From Paenibacillus sp. FSL R7-0273 (lineage in GTDB: Bacteria; Bacillota; Bacilli; Paenibacillales; Paenibacillaceae), in contig NZ_CP009283.1 in assembly GCF_000758625.1 (NCBI RefSeq), forward strand, positions 1,685,501 to 1,749,500: a stretch of DNA of 64,000 bases, read 5' to 3'. The translations under genes and the position numbers were made by a program. Positions 29,983 through 39,276 of the stretch are shown here, piece after piece. Under the pieces are notes generated by a model. That model worked only from the letters and a program-made list of their open reading frames with translations. It made no database searches and had not been told where the DNA came from. Within the stretch, counting starts at the first letter, position 1; the number at the start of each line of letters is the position of its first letter.

Positions 29983-29986
29983 ATTT

Positions 29987-30015
29987 TTGACAAACAGACA
30001 GATGTGGGCTATTAT
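29987..30015 (+). promoter_or_regulatory. promoter of the MFS/TetR operon
   Basis: A perfect -35 TTGACA (29987-29992), a 17-base spacer and a -10 TATTAT (30010-30015) give a strong sigma-A promoter. Transcription would start near 30022. Confidence 0.8.
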
Positions 30016-30024
30016 TTGTTTGAA

Positions 30025-30046
30025 TGTCAGTCAGTACTGACAGTCA
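30025..30046. promoter_or_regulatory. TetR-type operator at the transcription start
   Basis: A 22-base imperfect palindrome with the perfect core GTCAGTACTGAC and 9 of 11 symmetric positions. Size, symmetry and place just after the -10 fit repression by the TetR protein encoded as the second gene of the unit. Confidence 0.7.
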
Positions 30047-30093
30047 AACAAGCCGGGAACGGCAGGTTTATTTTATAGAAAAGAGGCCCTGCA

Positions 30094-31494
30094 ATGCAGA
30101 CAAACAGCAGCATTCCCGCCAATAACGGTGAGCGGCTAATGCGTATTCTTGTATTTACTCTGATCATCTCCGTGATGAACGGAACGATGTTTAATGTGGT
30201 GCTTCCGGTGATCAGCAAGCAATTTCTGCTGTCGCCGTCGCAGGTAAGCTGGATGGTATCGGGCTATCTGATCGTGTACGCAATCGGCACGGTGACCTTC
30301 GGCAAGCTGACGGACAAATACAGCCTGAAAAATCTGCTGACGTTCGGCCTGATCTTTTTAGCAGCCGGTTCTCTATTCGGAATCGTGTCCACTGAGTACT
30401 GGATGATGATTGTGGCCCGTCTGCTCCAGGCGGTCGGGGCATCCGTCATTCCGGCGCTGGCGATGATTATTCCGATCCGTTATTTTTCACCGGAAAAGCG
30501 CGGGCGCGCCCTTGGCACTTCAGCCATCGGGGTAGCACTCGGGTCGGCACTTGGCCCGATTATTGCCGGGTTTGTGTCTACGGTGTGGAGCTGGCAGGTG
30601 CTTTTCGTTATTCCGCTGCTTGCCCTATTCACGTTACCGTTTTACCGTAAATACCTGGACGATGAGAAGGGGAGCGATAGCAGAATCGATTTTATCGGTG
30701 GCGTTCTTCTGGCAGGAACTGTAGCTGCCTTACTGCTTGCATTAACGAATGGAGGCGTAGGATACGCTGTCAGCGGGATCATACTGCTGTTGCTTTTCAT
30801 TCTGCGTATCCGCTATGCGGCGCATCCGTTCATTGATCCGGTTGTTTTCCGGAACAAGGCTTATACCTCCGGTCTGGCTATTGCCTTTGTTTTGACTGCG
30901 ATCAGCTTCAGCACACCGTTCATTACGCCCCAGCTTCTGGCACAGCTAAACCAGCTGTCACCGGCTGTAATCGGATTGATCATGCTGCCCTCGGCGCTTA
31001 TTACGGCATATATGGGGCGCAAAGGGGGCAGGCTGGCTGATGAAAAAGGGAATTCCTTTCTTTTAACTGCAGCAGCCGCTCTGCTTATCTTTGGCTTCCT
31101 CTGCCTGTCTACGGTTGCGGGCATGCCGCCTGTTTTTATTGCCGTATCCCTTATCTTTACGGTGCTGGGCCAATCCTTTATGCAGATCGCCTTATCAAAC
31201 ACCATTTCCCGCACCTTGTCCAAGGATCAGATAGGGATCGGGATGGGCCTGTTTTCCATGTTAAACTTTATTGCAGCAGCGGTATCCACGGCAACGATAG
31301 GCAAAATTCTCGATTTCGGCACAACGACCATCAGGTTTAATCCGATTCCCCGTGACAGCGCTGCATTTGTATACAGCAACATTTTTTTAACACTGGCTTT
31401 GCTGGTGGCAATCATGGCTTCTTTATATTTTGTTCAATTTGGGCGCAGATCTGACAAGGACACAGCTGAACGGCCGGAAACTGCCAGACTATAA
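30094..31494 (+). CDS. MFS drug-efflux transporter (DHA2/TetA(L)-like)
   Basis: 466 residues with 12 to 14 hydrophobic helices. The first helix ends in NGTMFNVVLPVISKQF; motif A appears as GKLTDKYSLKNLL, and antiporter motif C is suggested by GVALGSALGPIIAGF. These mark proton-driven drug exporters of the TetA(L)/QacA type. It begins 48 bases after the operator and is followed 16 bases later by a TetR gene, so it is probably a ligand-inducible efflux unit. Drug specificity cannot be predicted. Confidence 0.88.
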   Translation: MQTNSSIPANNGERLMRILVFTLIISVMNGTMFNVVLPVISKQFLLSPSQVSWMVSGYLIVYAIGTVTFGKLTDKYSLKNLLTFGLIFLAAGSLFGIVSTEYWMMIVARLLQAVGASVIPALAMIIPIRYFSPEKRGRALGTSAIGVALGSALGPIIAGFVSTVWSWQVLFVIPLLALFTLPFYRKYLDDEKGSDSRIDFIGGVLLAGTVAALLLALTNGGVGYAVSGIILLLLFILRIRYAAHPFIDPVVFRNKAYTSGLAIAFVLTAISFSTPFITPQLLAQLNQLSPAVIGLIMLPSALITAYMGRKGGRLADEKGNSFLLTAAAALLIFGFLCLSTVAGMPPVFIAVSLIFTVLGQSFMQIALSNTISRTLSKDQIGIGMGLFSMLNFIAAAVSTATIGKILDFGTTTIRFNPIPRDSAAFVYSNIFLTLALLVAIMASLYFVQFGRRSDKDTAERPETARL

Positions 31495-31510
31495 TCATGA
31501 GGTGGAAATA

Positions 31511-32107
31511 ATGAGTGAAGGAAGCAACGCTGTTAAAAATACCGGTGATAAGCTGCTGCTGGCTGCGATTGATCTGATGGCAAGCAAGGGCTATAAGGGA
31601 GTAACAGCCCAGGAGATTGCCGCTGCCGCCGGGTTGAGCGAAAAGACGCTGTTCCGCCATTTCGGAAGTAAGCAAAACCTGCTGGAGACAGCCTTTGACC
31701 GGTTTCATTATGCGGAGGAAATGACGAGGCTGTTTAATGAAAAGCTGGTGTGGGAGCTGGAGACAGACCTGCTGCTGATCAGCCGGACCTATCATGAGAT
31801 CATGAACCGCAACCGTAAAATGATCATGATCAGTGTAAAAGAGGCAGATCATCTGCCGGGCTTTCGTGAGCGCACGATCAGGCACCCGAAGCAATTCATT
31901 GAAATTCTGACCCGTTATTTTAAGGAGATGACTGCTCAGGGTAAGCTGATCGAGACTAACGCGGAGCTGCAGGCTTATTCCTTCATCTCTATGAATTATG
32001 GGGTATTCCTTAACAATCTGGCAGGCGGTGAACAATTTCCTGGCCTGACACTGGAGGATTTCATCACGGAGAGTGTGGGGACGTTTACGAGGGGATTGAC
32101 GCGGTAG
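31511..32107 (+). CDS. TetR-family repressor
   Basis: 198 residues from ATG 31511, behind GAGGTGGAA. The N-terminal HTH spans about residues 10-55 (ALDLMASKGYKGVTAQEIA-like helix, AAGLSEKTLFRHFGSKQNLL), and the C-terminal helical domain is variable and ligand-binding in this family. Co-transcribed with the pump, and a TetR-type palindrome overlaps the promoter, so it most likely represses its own operon. Confidence 0.9.
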   Translation: MSEGSNAVKNTGDKLLLAAIDLMASKGYKGVTAQEIAAAAGLSEKTLFRHFGSKQNLLETAFDRFHYAEEMTRLFNEKLVWELETDLLLISRTYHEIMNRNRKMIMISVKEADHLPGFRERTIRHPKQFIEILTRYFKEMTAQGKLIETNAELQAYSFISMNYGVFLNNLAGGEQFPGLTLEDFITESVGTFTRGLTR

Positions 32108-32126
32108 GCTTATTGTTAAGCAAGCA

Positions 32127-32168
32127 TAAGGAGCAGGAAGACCGGTAACGGTGTTTCCTGCTCCTTTT
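32127..32168. terminator. bidirectional terminator between convergent units
   Basis: AAGGAGCAGGAA (32127-32138) pairs with TTCCTGCTCCTTTT (32154 onward). It serves the TetR gene and, in reverse, the ABC permease gene ending at 32190. Confidence 0.8.
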
Positions 32169-32189
32169 GATGCTGCTGCCAAAGCTCCA

Positions 32190-33113
32190 TCATCCTTTTA
32201 CCGAGCCCAGCAGCACCCCTTTAACAAAGAACCTCTGCGCAAACGGGTACAGAATAATCATGGGCAGAGAGGCGATAACCATTGCGGCCAGTTCAATCGT
32301 TCGTGCCGTGACGTTACCGACTCCGCCGGTATTATTAAGCAGATTGGCAACAGCGAGATTGGTGCCATTGTTCATGCTCATCATGTTCTCAACCGCACGG
32401 TTTGACTGAATGAGCCGCAGAATTAAGTACTGCAGTGTCTGCAGATCGGTAGACTGCGTATAGTAGAGCGTCGCTCCGTAATCATTCCAGATGTTGACGG
32501 CTGTAAAGACAGACAATGCGGCCAGTACGGGTTTGGATAAGGGCAGGACAATCTGGAAAAAGATGCGGTATTCGCTGGCCCCGTCCATTTTGGCGGATTC
32601 AAATAAAGCTTCCGGAATGCCCTTGTAGTTGGCGTTGAAAATAATGACATTCCAGAATCCGCCGAACAGGGCAGGGAGGATATAGACCCAGTAGCTGTCA
32701 TATAATCCAAGCCAGTTCATCAGCATATAGGAAGGAATCAGGCCGCCGCTGAAATACATGCTGATGAAGCCGATCGTAATGTAAAAGGCCTTGCGCCGCA
32801 AATAGGGACGGGAGAAGGCATAGGCAAACATCGACGTATACAGAATGGATACGGCTGTAACAATTACAGTCCGCGAGGCTGTAATCCAGGCCGCGTACAG
32901 AATGCCCTGGTCCGACAATACCGCTTTCCAGCTGGCGAAAGTGAATTCCCGCGGCCAGAGGAACACAGGACCACGAAGTAAGTCTCCTCCGCTGTTAAAT
33001 GAACTAATGACCGAAAACCAGAAGGGATACACGGTCATGATCATGAGCAGGATCATTATAGCAATGGTTAAACCGTTAAACAGCCGCTCCCCGGCGTGGT
33101 TTCCGCCCACCAT
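32190..33113 (-). CDS. carbohydrate ABC transporter permease (LplC/YtcP type)
   Basis: 307 residues with six membrane helices. The cytoplasmic EAA loop reads ALFESAKMDGASEYRIFFQIVLP-like, with the conserved G followed by LP, the contact for an ATPase; the C-terminus PFAQRFFVKGVLLGSVKG is typical of LplC-type permeases. It follows the LplB-type permease by 14 bases on the minus strand. No ATPase gene is present; such importers usually share a common MsmX-type ATPase encoded elsewhere. Confidence 0.92.
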   Translation of the reverse strand: MVGGNHAGERLFNGLTIAIMILLMIMTVYPFWFSVISSFNSGGDLLRGPVFLWPREFTFASWKAVLSDQGILYAAWITASRTVIVTAVSILYTSMFAYAFSRPYLRRKAFYITIGFISMYFSGGLIPSYMLMNWLGLYDSYWVYILPALFGGFWNVIIFNANYKGIPEALFESAKMDGASEYRIFFQIVLPLSKPVLAALSVFTAVNIWNDYGATLYYTQSTDLQTLQYLILRLIQSNRAVENMMSMNNGTNLAVANLLNNTGGVGNVTARTIELAAMVIASLPMIILYPFAQRFFVKGVLLGSVKG

Positions 33114-33127
33114 AAGCGATTTCCTCC

Positions 33128-34108
33128 TTAGAACAATCCGGTTTTAGTTATTTTGTTAGATACCCAGTTTGACCCGACCAGCAGGACCAGAGCAAAGACA
33201 GACTTTGTTAAACCGATCGCGGTCGCAGACGAAAATTGAAAATTGAGAAGTCCGGTCTGATAAACATACGTATCGATAACCTGGCTGGCAGGCAGATTTA
33301 GCGTATTCTGCAAGACATAAATCTGGGTAAAGTTGTTATTCAGCATGCCGCTGACAGCGAAAATAATAAGCACCATCAGTGTCGGAAGAATACCTGGTAT
33401 CGTTACATGGAGCATTCGTTTAAAACGACCTGCGCCGTCGATTGCCGCCGCCTCATGCAGGCTCTGGTCCACTCCGGCCATTGCGGCCAGATACAGGATA
33501 GCACCCCAGCCGAGGTCCTTCAGCAGGCCCGTCGCAATGGCGACACCCCAGAAATATTTCGGATCAGCCAAAAATTGCAGAGGAGAGTCGATGAAGCCCA
33601 GTTGAAGCAGTACATAGTTAACGATGCCATCGCTGTTCAGCAGTGTAATAAATAACCCGCCGAATATGACCCATGACAGAAAATGCGGTAAATAAGTGAC
33701 CGTCTGGACGACCGCCTTGAAGCGGGAATTGCGGATTTCATTGAGCAGCAGGGCAAACAGCAGGGTGCACGGAATGCTGACTGCTGCGCCAAGCAGGTTA
33801 ATGCCCAGGGTGTTGCGGATCATTGGCCAGAACTGGAAATTGGTAAACAGTCTTTTGAAATGGGCCATCCCGTTCCAGTCCGCTGTAAAGATGCCTTTGA
33901 CACCCATAACCGGCTCAAAATCTTTAAAGGCCATGAGCAGCCCGAACAGCGGTGTGAAATCGAACAGGAAGATCAGGAACACAGCGGGCAGCAGCATCGT
34001 TTTGAGCTCCAGCTGTGTGCGGAAGTCGTAGCCGAGCCTGAAGGATTTTTGCTTGCGGGATGCCTTATTCTTCTTCTTAGAAGAAGTTATTGGTTCGATC
34101 ATCGCCAT
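33128..34108 (-). CDS. carbohydrate ABC transporter permease (LplB/YteP type)
   Basis: 326 residues from the ATG at 34108, about 11 bases after GGAGGA; the frame extends upstream without a better site. Six membrane helices begin around residue 40 after a basic N-terminal tail (KKKNKASRKQKSFRLG). The EAA loop is SLHEAAAIDGAGRFKRMLHV. It pairs with the downstream LplC-type permease to form the membrane channel served by the binding lipoprotein encoded just upstream. Confidence 0.92.
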   Translation of the reverse strand: MAMIEPITSSKKKNKASRKQKSFRLGYDFRTQLELKTMLLPAVFLIFLFDFTPLFGLLMAFKDFEPVMGVKGIFTADWNGMAHFKRLFTNFQFWPMIRNTLGINLLGAAVSIPCTLLFALLLNEIRNSRFKAVVQTVTYLPHFLSWVIFGGLFITLLNSDGIVNYVLLQLGFIDSPLQFLADPKYFWGVAIATGLLKDLGWGAILYLAAMAGVDQSLHEAAAIDGAGRFKRMLHVTIPGILPTLMVLIIFAVSGMLNNNFTQIYVLQNTLNLPASQVIDTYVYQTGLLNFQFSSATAIGLTKSVFALVLLVGSNWVSNKITKTGLF

Positions 34109-34195
34109 ACCGTTTTCTTCCTCCAATCCGGCTTGCACCTGCCGCAGCTGTGCCGCCGCAGGCTCAAGCCTGTTTATCTTTGGTTCAGCTGCTTA

Positions 34196-35890
34196 TCAGG
34201 AATTGATGCCCTTGGTATGAACACCGTATTCATCGCTTTTCTGCTGAATATACAGGTTGCGCTCGGCATCCAGCTTTTCAATCCCCAGCTTCTTCAACTG
34301 GTCAATCAGCTCATCGTACAGCCGGTTAAATTCATCATCTGTTTTGGACATCACAATCTTGGCAATTTGTGCTTCTTTATAAGCCTTGATCTGTGTTTCA
34401 ATATTGGCGTTATCGCTGTTAGCAGGGAAGAGATCGGCTGGCAGTGACAGGGCGGAGCTGTCGTATATATGAGTCTCCTTATCCTTACCGTAGGCTGCCT
34501 GGACTTTATTGGCGGTAACGGCTTCCTTATCTGTTTCCTCAGTTGGAGGCTGCTGTACCGAATAAGAGAAGGTAGTGTGATGGAACGGCCAGATCGCACT
34601 GACGGCTGTATTCATATAATCTGCCGCGTCCTTCAGACCTTTTTCGGTTTTGACAAGCAGGCCTTTGTCGTCCAGAGTGTAATGCTCGCCTTCAAAGCCG
34701 TAAATATGCAGCATCATCCCTTCCTTGCTGGTCATATAACTGAGCCATTTAGCCAGCTTCTCAGGGTATTTGGTATCCTTGGAAATCAGAGTTTTCATCC
34801 AGCCGCCGCCGGCCCGTTGACTTTTATCCAATGTCGGAGCTTTGCCGCCAGCGGACAGGATGGGACCTGAAGACTGCCAGTAATCGTTAAGCTGGAATGA
34901 GGTATTGGCCGTATTTCCGATAAAGGTGAACACCCGGCCGGAGGCGACATCGGCTTTGACTGCGGCGTTGTCGACAGTCATCTGTCCCGGCTCAAAGTAA
35001 CCGCTGCGCATGGACTGGTTCAGAAAAGACAAAGCGTCTTTAGTTTCAGGAGCAAGCAGCAGATCCCTATAGGTTCCGTCTTTATCGACAACCATTGCAC
35101 CGAAGGTGTCCTGGAGGAACTTGAGAGTGGTGTCCTGATAGCCCTTACCGTCAACCAGCAGCGGAATCACCGGTGTGCCGTCCACCTTAAGGCCTTTGGC
35201 TTTGTCATATGCAGCCAGCAGCCCTTCTTCGGTACGGATATCCTCAAGTGTCATGCCGATCTGCTCCAGAATGCTGCCGTTTACCATAATGCCCAGATTG
35301 GAGGCATAATCCACCAGGTCAACGTAGAACTCACCGGAAGGCGGATAGACGCTGCGGGCATCTGCTGAATTGATATGGCTCGGGTAGGAATAGAAGCCGC
35401 CGTCACGCTCTTCAATCACTGCTTTTACGTCAGCCGGAAAGTCTTTAAGAATGTGGGATTCCGGATCGTATTTGGTCAGGAATTCTTCCAGGTCCCACAC
35501 CTTGCCCGACTGGATCAGCTTCTTCACCATCACATCATTCGTAACTGTCAGCACATCAGGAAAATCCTTGCCGGATACGAGCATCAGATTCAGCTTCGTA
35601 TCACCGTCCTGGGCCGGAATGTTGAATTCAAAGCTCAAGCCAGTTGCTTCTGAAATTGCGCCCTGCACTGACTTCGGATCTGTGTTCCAGGTGGCCGGCG
35701 GATTCCAGAAATCAATGCTGGAGAACCATACGGCCTGATCCAGCTTCCCGCTGTCCGCTCCGGCTGTATCCGGTAACGGTGATGCGGCATTGCCCGCATT
35801 ACCGTCAGGAGAACCTGAGCCTCCGCATGCTGTAACCAAAAGTGATAAGGCCAATAAACCGCATAGTGCCAGTGGCTTCATTCTTTTCAT
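34196..35890 (-). CDS. extracellular solute-binding lipoprotein (LplA type)
   Basis: 564 residues with a lipoprotein signal peptide cleaved before Cys22 (LVTACGG), a Gly/Asn-rich tether, and a large family 1-type binding domain. It captures oligosaccharides outside the membrane for the two permeases that follow. Length over 500 fits the LplA/YtcQ group for long oligosaccharides. Upstream are a YesM/YesN pair and an AraC regulator in the same direction, and a GH116-like enzyme diverges beyond them, so its ligand may be that enzyme's substrate. GGGGAGG lies 11 bases before the ATG. Confidence 0.92.
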   Translation of the reverse strand: MKRMKPLALCGLLALSLLVTACGGSGSPDGNAGNAASPLPDTAGADSGKLDQAVWFSSIDFWNPPATWNTDPKSVQGAISEATGLSFEFNIPAQDGDTKLNLMLVSGKDFPDVLTVTNDVMVKKLIQSGKVWDLEEFLTKYDPESHILKDFPADVKAVIEERDGGFYSYPSHINSADARSVYPPSGEFYVDLVDYASNLGIMVNGSILEQIGMTLEDIRTEEGLLAAYDKAKGLKVDGTPVIPLLVDGKGYQDTTLKFLQDTFGAMVVDKDGTYRDLLLAPETKDALSFLNQSMRSGYFEPGQMTVDNAAVKADVASGRVFTFIGNTANTSFQLNDYWQSSGPILSAGGKAPTLDKSQRAGGGWMKTLISKDTKYPEKLAKWLSYMTSKEGMMLHIYGFEGEHYTLDDKGLLVKTEKGLKDAADYMNTAVSAIWPFHHTTFSYSVQQPPTEETDKEAVTANKVQAAYGKDKETHIYDSSALSLPADLFPANSDNANIETQIKAYKEAQIAKIVMSKTDDEFNRLYDELIDQLKKLGIEKLDAERNLYIQQKSDEYGVHTKGINS

Positions 35891-35923
35891 TTCTCTTTAA
35901 ACCTCCCCGTTTGTTGTAATGAG

Positions 35924-35943
35924 GCATAAGACAATTCTTATGC
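35924..35943. promoter_or_regulatory. inverted repeat upstream of the binding-lipoprotein gene
   Basis: GCATAAG-acaatt-CTTATGC is a perfect 7-base inverted repeat in the 127-base gap between the YesN and lipoprotein genes. It may be an operator, or an RNA hairpin that adjusts expression of the transporter relative to its regulators. Confidence 0.4.
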
Positions 35944-36017
35944 TAAACGTTCAGCCGTCCAGGGCATAGGGCTGGAGTTTGCTGTTTTGGTGTTTTGTTC
36001 ACGGGTTAAATCCGCTT

Positions 36018-37472
36018 TCACAGTTTGCGGTATTTGCTTGGCGTTACACCGAAGTGTTTCTTAAACAGCTTGTTGAAATGGAAATAATCCTTATAGCCAA
36101 TCCGCTGTACGATCTCGTGGATCGACAGCTCCGGGTCTGCGAGCAGCTGGCGGGCCAGCTGCAGACGTTTGGCAGTCACATAGTCCGAATACGTAGAGCC
36201 TGTTTCCCTCTTGACGAGGGCACTTGCATAGCCGGTGCTGAGGCGGAAGTTCCGGGCTACCTCGCTTAGAAGCAGATCTTCGGTAAAGCTGTCATCTATA
36301 TAATCCAGCACCCGCTTGGCAAGCCCGCTCGGGCTAACAGCCGGTTCACCGGCTGCATTTTCAAAGCTGGCCCCAAGGCGGGCAAAAAGCTCTTCAGAGG
36401 TGCAGTGCTGACGGGCGATCGTTTCATAGGTTAACAGCTCCGGACCGGAGCTCCAAGAAGATTCATAGTACTTGTAATACAGGCTGACAATCTGATTGTA
36501 GGCAAAAGCCACCTGATCAGCCGGCAGCAAATGAGTCCGGCATATGGAAGCTATAAGCGAGATATCCGAGGTGATATCATCCTGGCTTTGTTCCTTGATA
36601 GACACTTCCAGTCTAAGCAGCATTTTACGCAGTTCAGCAGGGGGCAGAACAGGCTTGTAGCGCAGCACATTCTCTGCCCGGTAAAAGGCCGAGCTGTATA
36701 GAGCAATGTCAGCTTCCTGATGAAGGCGGGAAAGCGGGGAGTCAAGCAGTCCCAGGCTGCTGATGCCGGTCCATTCCGCAGCTTGCAGATGCTCTGAAAT
36801 GTAAGTCAGTAAATCAAGCGGATGGTTATCCTCGTCATAATTGATAAGAATGGACAGCTTATTCTGTCCCGTACGCATACGGAGCTCGTGAAGCTGTCCC
36901 GCGTCTGCAGGACTGGTTAGGGCCGGCCAGTCCGGGGAGACCTCCGGGAACAGGCAGTTGATGAAGCGGAAGTGGGGGAAGCTGGCCGGTATCCGCCTGC
37001 TTTCAATGAAGCCTGCAATGCTCACACTGTTATCCGGATCAAGCAGCTCGAACAGGTCATCCAGAAAAAGATCCAGGCTGCTGTCGGACTGCTCCCTGGC
37101 ATCCAGAAATTCTCCTACCCGTTTAGCCGCATCCTCCAGCTGGTCCTGCTCCACCTGCTTGAGCAGATAATCAAAAGCACCGTGGCGGATTGCCTGCTGG
37201 GCATAGCTGAAATCCGCATATCCGCTGATCAGCACAACCTGCGTGGGAAGTCCGCTCCTTTTAATATTTTCAAGCAGTTCAAGGCCGTCCAGTCCGGGCA
37301 TGCGGATATCGGAAATAACCAGCTCAGGCTGTTCCTGCATCACCTGCTGCCATGCACTGGCTCCGTCATAGGCTTCTCCGATAATCCTGAAGCCGAGACG
37401 CTCCCAGTCAATCAGCCGGGATATGCCATAGGCAACCCAAGGCTCGTCATCGACGATTAATACTTTTCTCAT
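36018..37472 (-). CDS. YesN-type response regulator with AraC output
   Basis: 484 residues from the ATG at 37472, with GGAGG nine bases upstream. Receiver domain (KVLIVDDEPWVAYGISRLIDW; phosphorylated Asp55 in ISDIRMPGLDG), a long linker (about 125-380), and a C-terminal AraC double HTH (about 385-484, LLSEVARNFRLSTGYASALV, then IHEIVQRIGYKDYFHFNKLF). It forms a two-component system with the YesM kinase, whose stop is one base away. It likely activates the binding protein and permease genes downstream. Confidence 0.95.
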   Translation of the reverse strand: MRKVLIVDDEPWVAYGISRLIDWERLGFRIIGEAYDGASAWQQVMQEQPELVISDIRMPGLDGLELLENIKRSGLPTQVVLISGYADFSYAQQAIRHGAFDYLLKQVEQDQLEDAAKRVGEFLDAREQSDSSLDLFLDDLFELLDPDNSVSIAGFIESRRIPASFPHFRFINCLFPEVSPDWPALTSPADAGQLHELRMRTGQNKLSILINYDEDNHPLDLLTYISEHLQAAEWTGISSLGLLDSPLSRLHQEADIALYSSAFYRAENVLRYKPVLPPAELRKMLLRLEVSIKEQSQDDITSDISLIASICRTHLLPADQVAFAYNQIVSLYYKYYESSWSSGPELLTYETIARQHCTSEELFARLGASFENAAGEPAVSPSGLAKRVLDYIDDSFTEDLLLSEVARNFRLSTGYASALVKRETGSTYSDYVTAKRLQLARQLLADPELSIHEIVQRIGYKDYFHFNKLFKKHFGVTPSKYRKL

Positions 37473-37473
37473 G

Positions 37474-39216
37474 TTAGTCGGCCTCCGTCTCATCTAAAGG
37501 AATATGAATGGGAAAATCCAGCGTGACAATTGTGCCTTGAACAGGGCCGGCCTCAATCTTAAGCGCTGCCTGTCCGCCGTAAAACAGCTTAAGCCGGCGG
37601 AAGCTGTTAGCGAGGCCGATTCCGGAGCCCTGCAGTCCTGTACGATGGTCGCCTGTAAGCTCAGCGTGCAGCAAAAAAGCCTGGAGCTGTTCCAGCTTGT
37701 CGTCACGGAATCCGATCCCGTCATCTGCGACGACAGCCCGGATGAAGTCTGAATGAACGCTATGCAGCGTAACGGTAACCGTGCCGGGTCCGATTTTACG
37801 CTCCAGCCCGTGGAAGACAGCGTTTTCAACCAATGGCTGAAGCAGCAGCTTAAGTGTTCTCACCTCGGTTAAGGACTCTTCCACCTCAAAGCGGATCGTG
37901 ATTTTACCTCTGAAACGAAAGTCAATAATACGGGCATATTCCTGCATATGTGCAATCTCTTCACGTATCGTAACAAAGTTATCCCCTTTAACGGAATACC
38001 GGAACAGCCTTGATAAGGAGGAGGTAATTTCAGCGATGTCACCTACCTTGTGGTAAAGGGATAAGGCCCGGATGCTTTCCAGTGTATTGTATAAAAAGTG
38101 GGGATTGATCTGATTCCGGTAAGCGGTGATCTCCATCTGCTTGCGGTCCAGCTCGGATTCGTACATTTTCCGCTGCGCATTCTGCACATCATTTCCCAGC
38201 TGTACAATCGAATCCAGCATATGATTGATGCTTGTGCCCAGCACGCCAATTTCATTATGGTAGCTGTTATGGAACCGGGCTTGTCCTCCCCTGCGCGCAT
38301 ATGAATTTACGAAATCCAGCAGGGCGCGTACGGGGCGCAGCAGCTGGAAATAGAACAGCAGCAGAAACAGCAGGAACACCAGTGAAATCACGGCATAAGC
38401 AACAACATTCAGCCGTTTGACCAGATCCAGCTCTGACAGAAGCTCGGCACGGGGGATGTCACTGACAATTTTCCAGCCGTTGGCCAGTGTCTTCTTGAGC
38501 ACAATATACTCCTTGCCGGAGCTGTGCTGATCGACATCTGCCAGCACGCGGGAATCCGGTCCGTCAGAGCCGGTTATAATGCGGTCCCGCTCATCGGTCA
38601 GGAACAGGCGCGAATGCTCGGTCAGCTTCGATTTGCCTAAGACCGAGGTGAAATTTTTGACGTCCATATAAAATACGCACATACCGCGGTAGTCCTTAAG
38701 TACACGGTTATTCTGCAAATTGTACACAGGTACTGAAATGGTATAGAAGGTTCTGCCGGCCTGGTCAGAGGTGCCCAGCTCATATTTAATTTCATCTGCT
38801 GATCTTTGCTGCACTGGAGCAAAGGGTTTGCCGATACTGGTGGCGAGCTCCCCTTCCCGGTTGTAGAGCTGGATGCCCATTACCTCTTCCTTCAGGGCCA
38901 GTGTACTGGAGAACTCGGCAATGATCTCCGGATTCATCAGAATCTTCGTGAGCGGATCATCGCTGCTTAAGTAATTTTGCAAGATGGTGCTGTAAAGCAG
39001 AGAGTAAGAGATCCCGTCCATATCCTTAAAAAAGTTGGCCAGCGTCTCCTCTACCTGGAGCACGATTTTGTCAGCTGAGTCTGCGACCTGCTTCTCTACC
39101 GTACGCTCTGCAATTTTATTAGAAACAGCGAATGATACCAGCACGATAATAAACGTTACTCCGATCAAGTAGACCAGCTGTCTGAACAAGCCTACATTGT
39201 GAAATGGATTGCGCAT
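37474..39216 (-). CDS. YesM-type sensor histidine kinase
   Basis: 580 residues starting at the ATG behind GGGAGGGA. Helix 1 (about 12-32), extracellular sensor domain (about 35-265), helix 2 (about 270-292), HAMP (about 293-345), then His_kinase with QINPHFLYNTLE (His373), and a C-terminal ATPase with LLQPLVENAVFHG and GIGLANSFRRL. This is the full YesM layout. The extracellular part probably senses a sugar, perhaps through the lipoprotein encoded downstream. The response regulator follows with a one-base gap. Confidence 0.95.
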   Translation of the reverse strand: MRNPFHNVGLFRQLVYLIGVTFIIVLVSFAVSNKIAERTVEKQVADSADKIVLQVEETLANFFKDMDGISYSLLYSTILQNYLSSDDPLTKILMNPEIIAEFSSTLALKEEVMGIQLYNREGELATSIGKPFAPVQQRSADEIKYELGTSDQAGRTFYTISVPVYNLQNNRVLKDYRGMCVFYMDVKNFTSVLGKSKLTEHSRLFLTDERDRIITGSDGPDSRVLADVDQHSSGKEYIVLKKTLANGWKIVSDIPRAELLSELDLVKRLNVVAYAVISLVFLLFLLLFYFQLLRPVRALLDFVNSYARRGGQARFHNSYHNEIGVLGTSINHMLDSIVQLGNDVQNAQRKMYESELDRKQMEITAYRNQINPHFLYNTLESIRALSLYHKVGDIAEITSSLSRLFRYSVKGDNFVTIREEIAHMQEYARIIDFRFRGKITIRFEVEESLTEVRTLKLLLQPLVENAVFHGLERKIGPGTVTVTLHSVHSDFIRAVVADDGIGFRDDKLEQLQAFLLHAELTGDHRTGLQGSGIGLANSFRRLKLFYGGQAALKIEAGPVQGTIVTLDFPIHIPLDETEAD

Positions 39217-39276
39217 TGGTTCCCTCCCGGCTTGTTCTTTGTCCATAACAGCATTCTGCAAAACTTAAGTGTTCGT

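Noticed and set aside
35890..35915. Third copy of the GH43-type motif upstream of the minus-strand lipoprotein
   Set aside because: The resemblance (TTTAAACCTCCCC) is explained by the complement of that gene's ribosome binding site.
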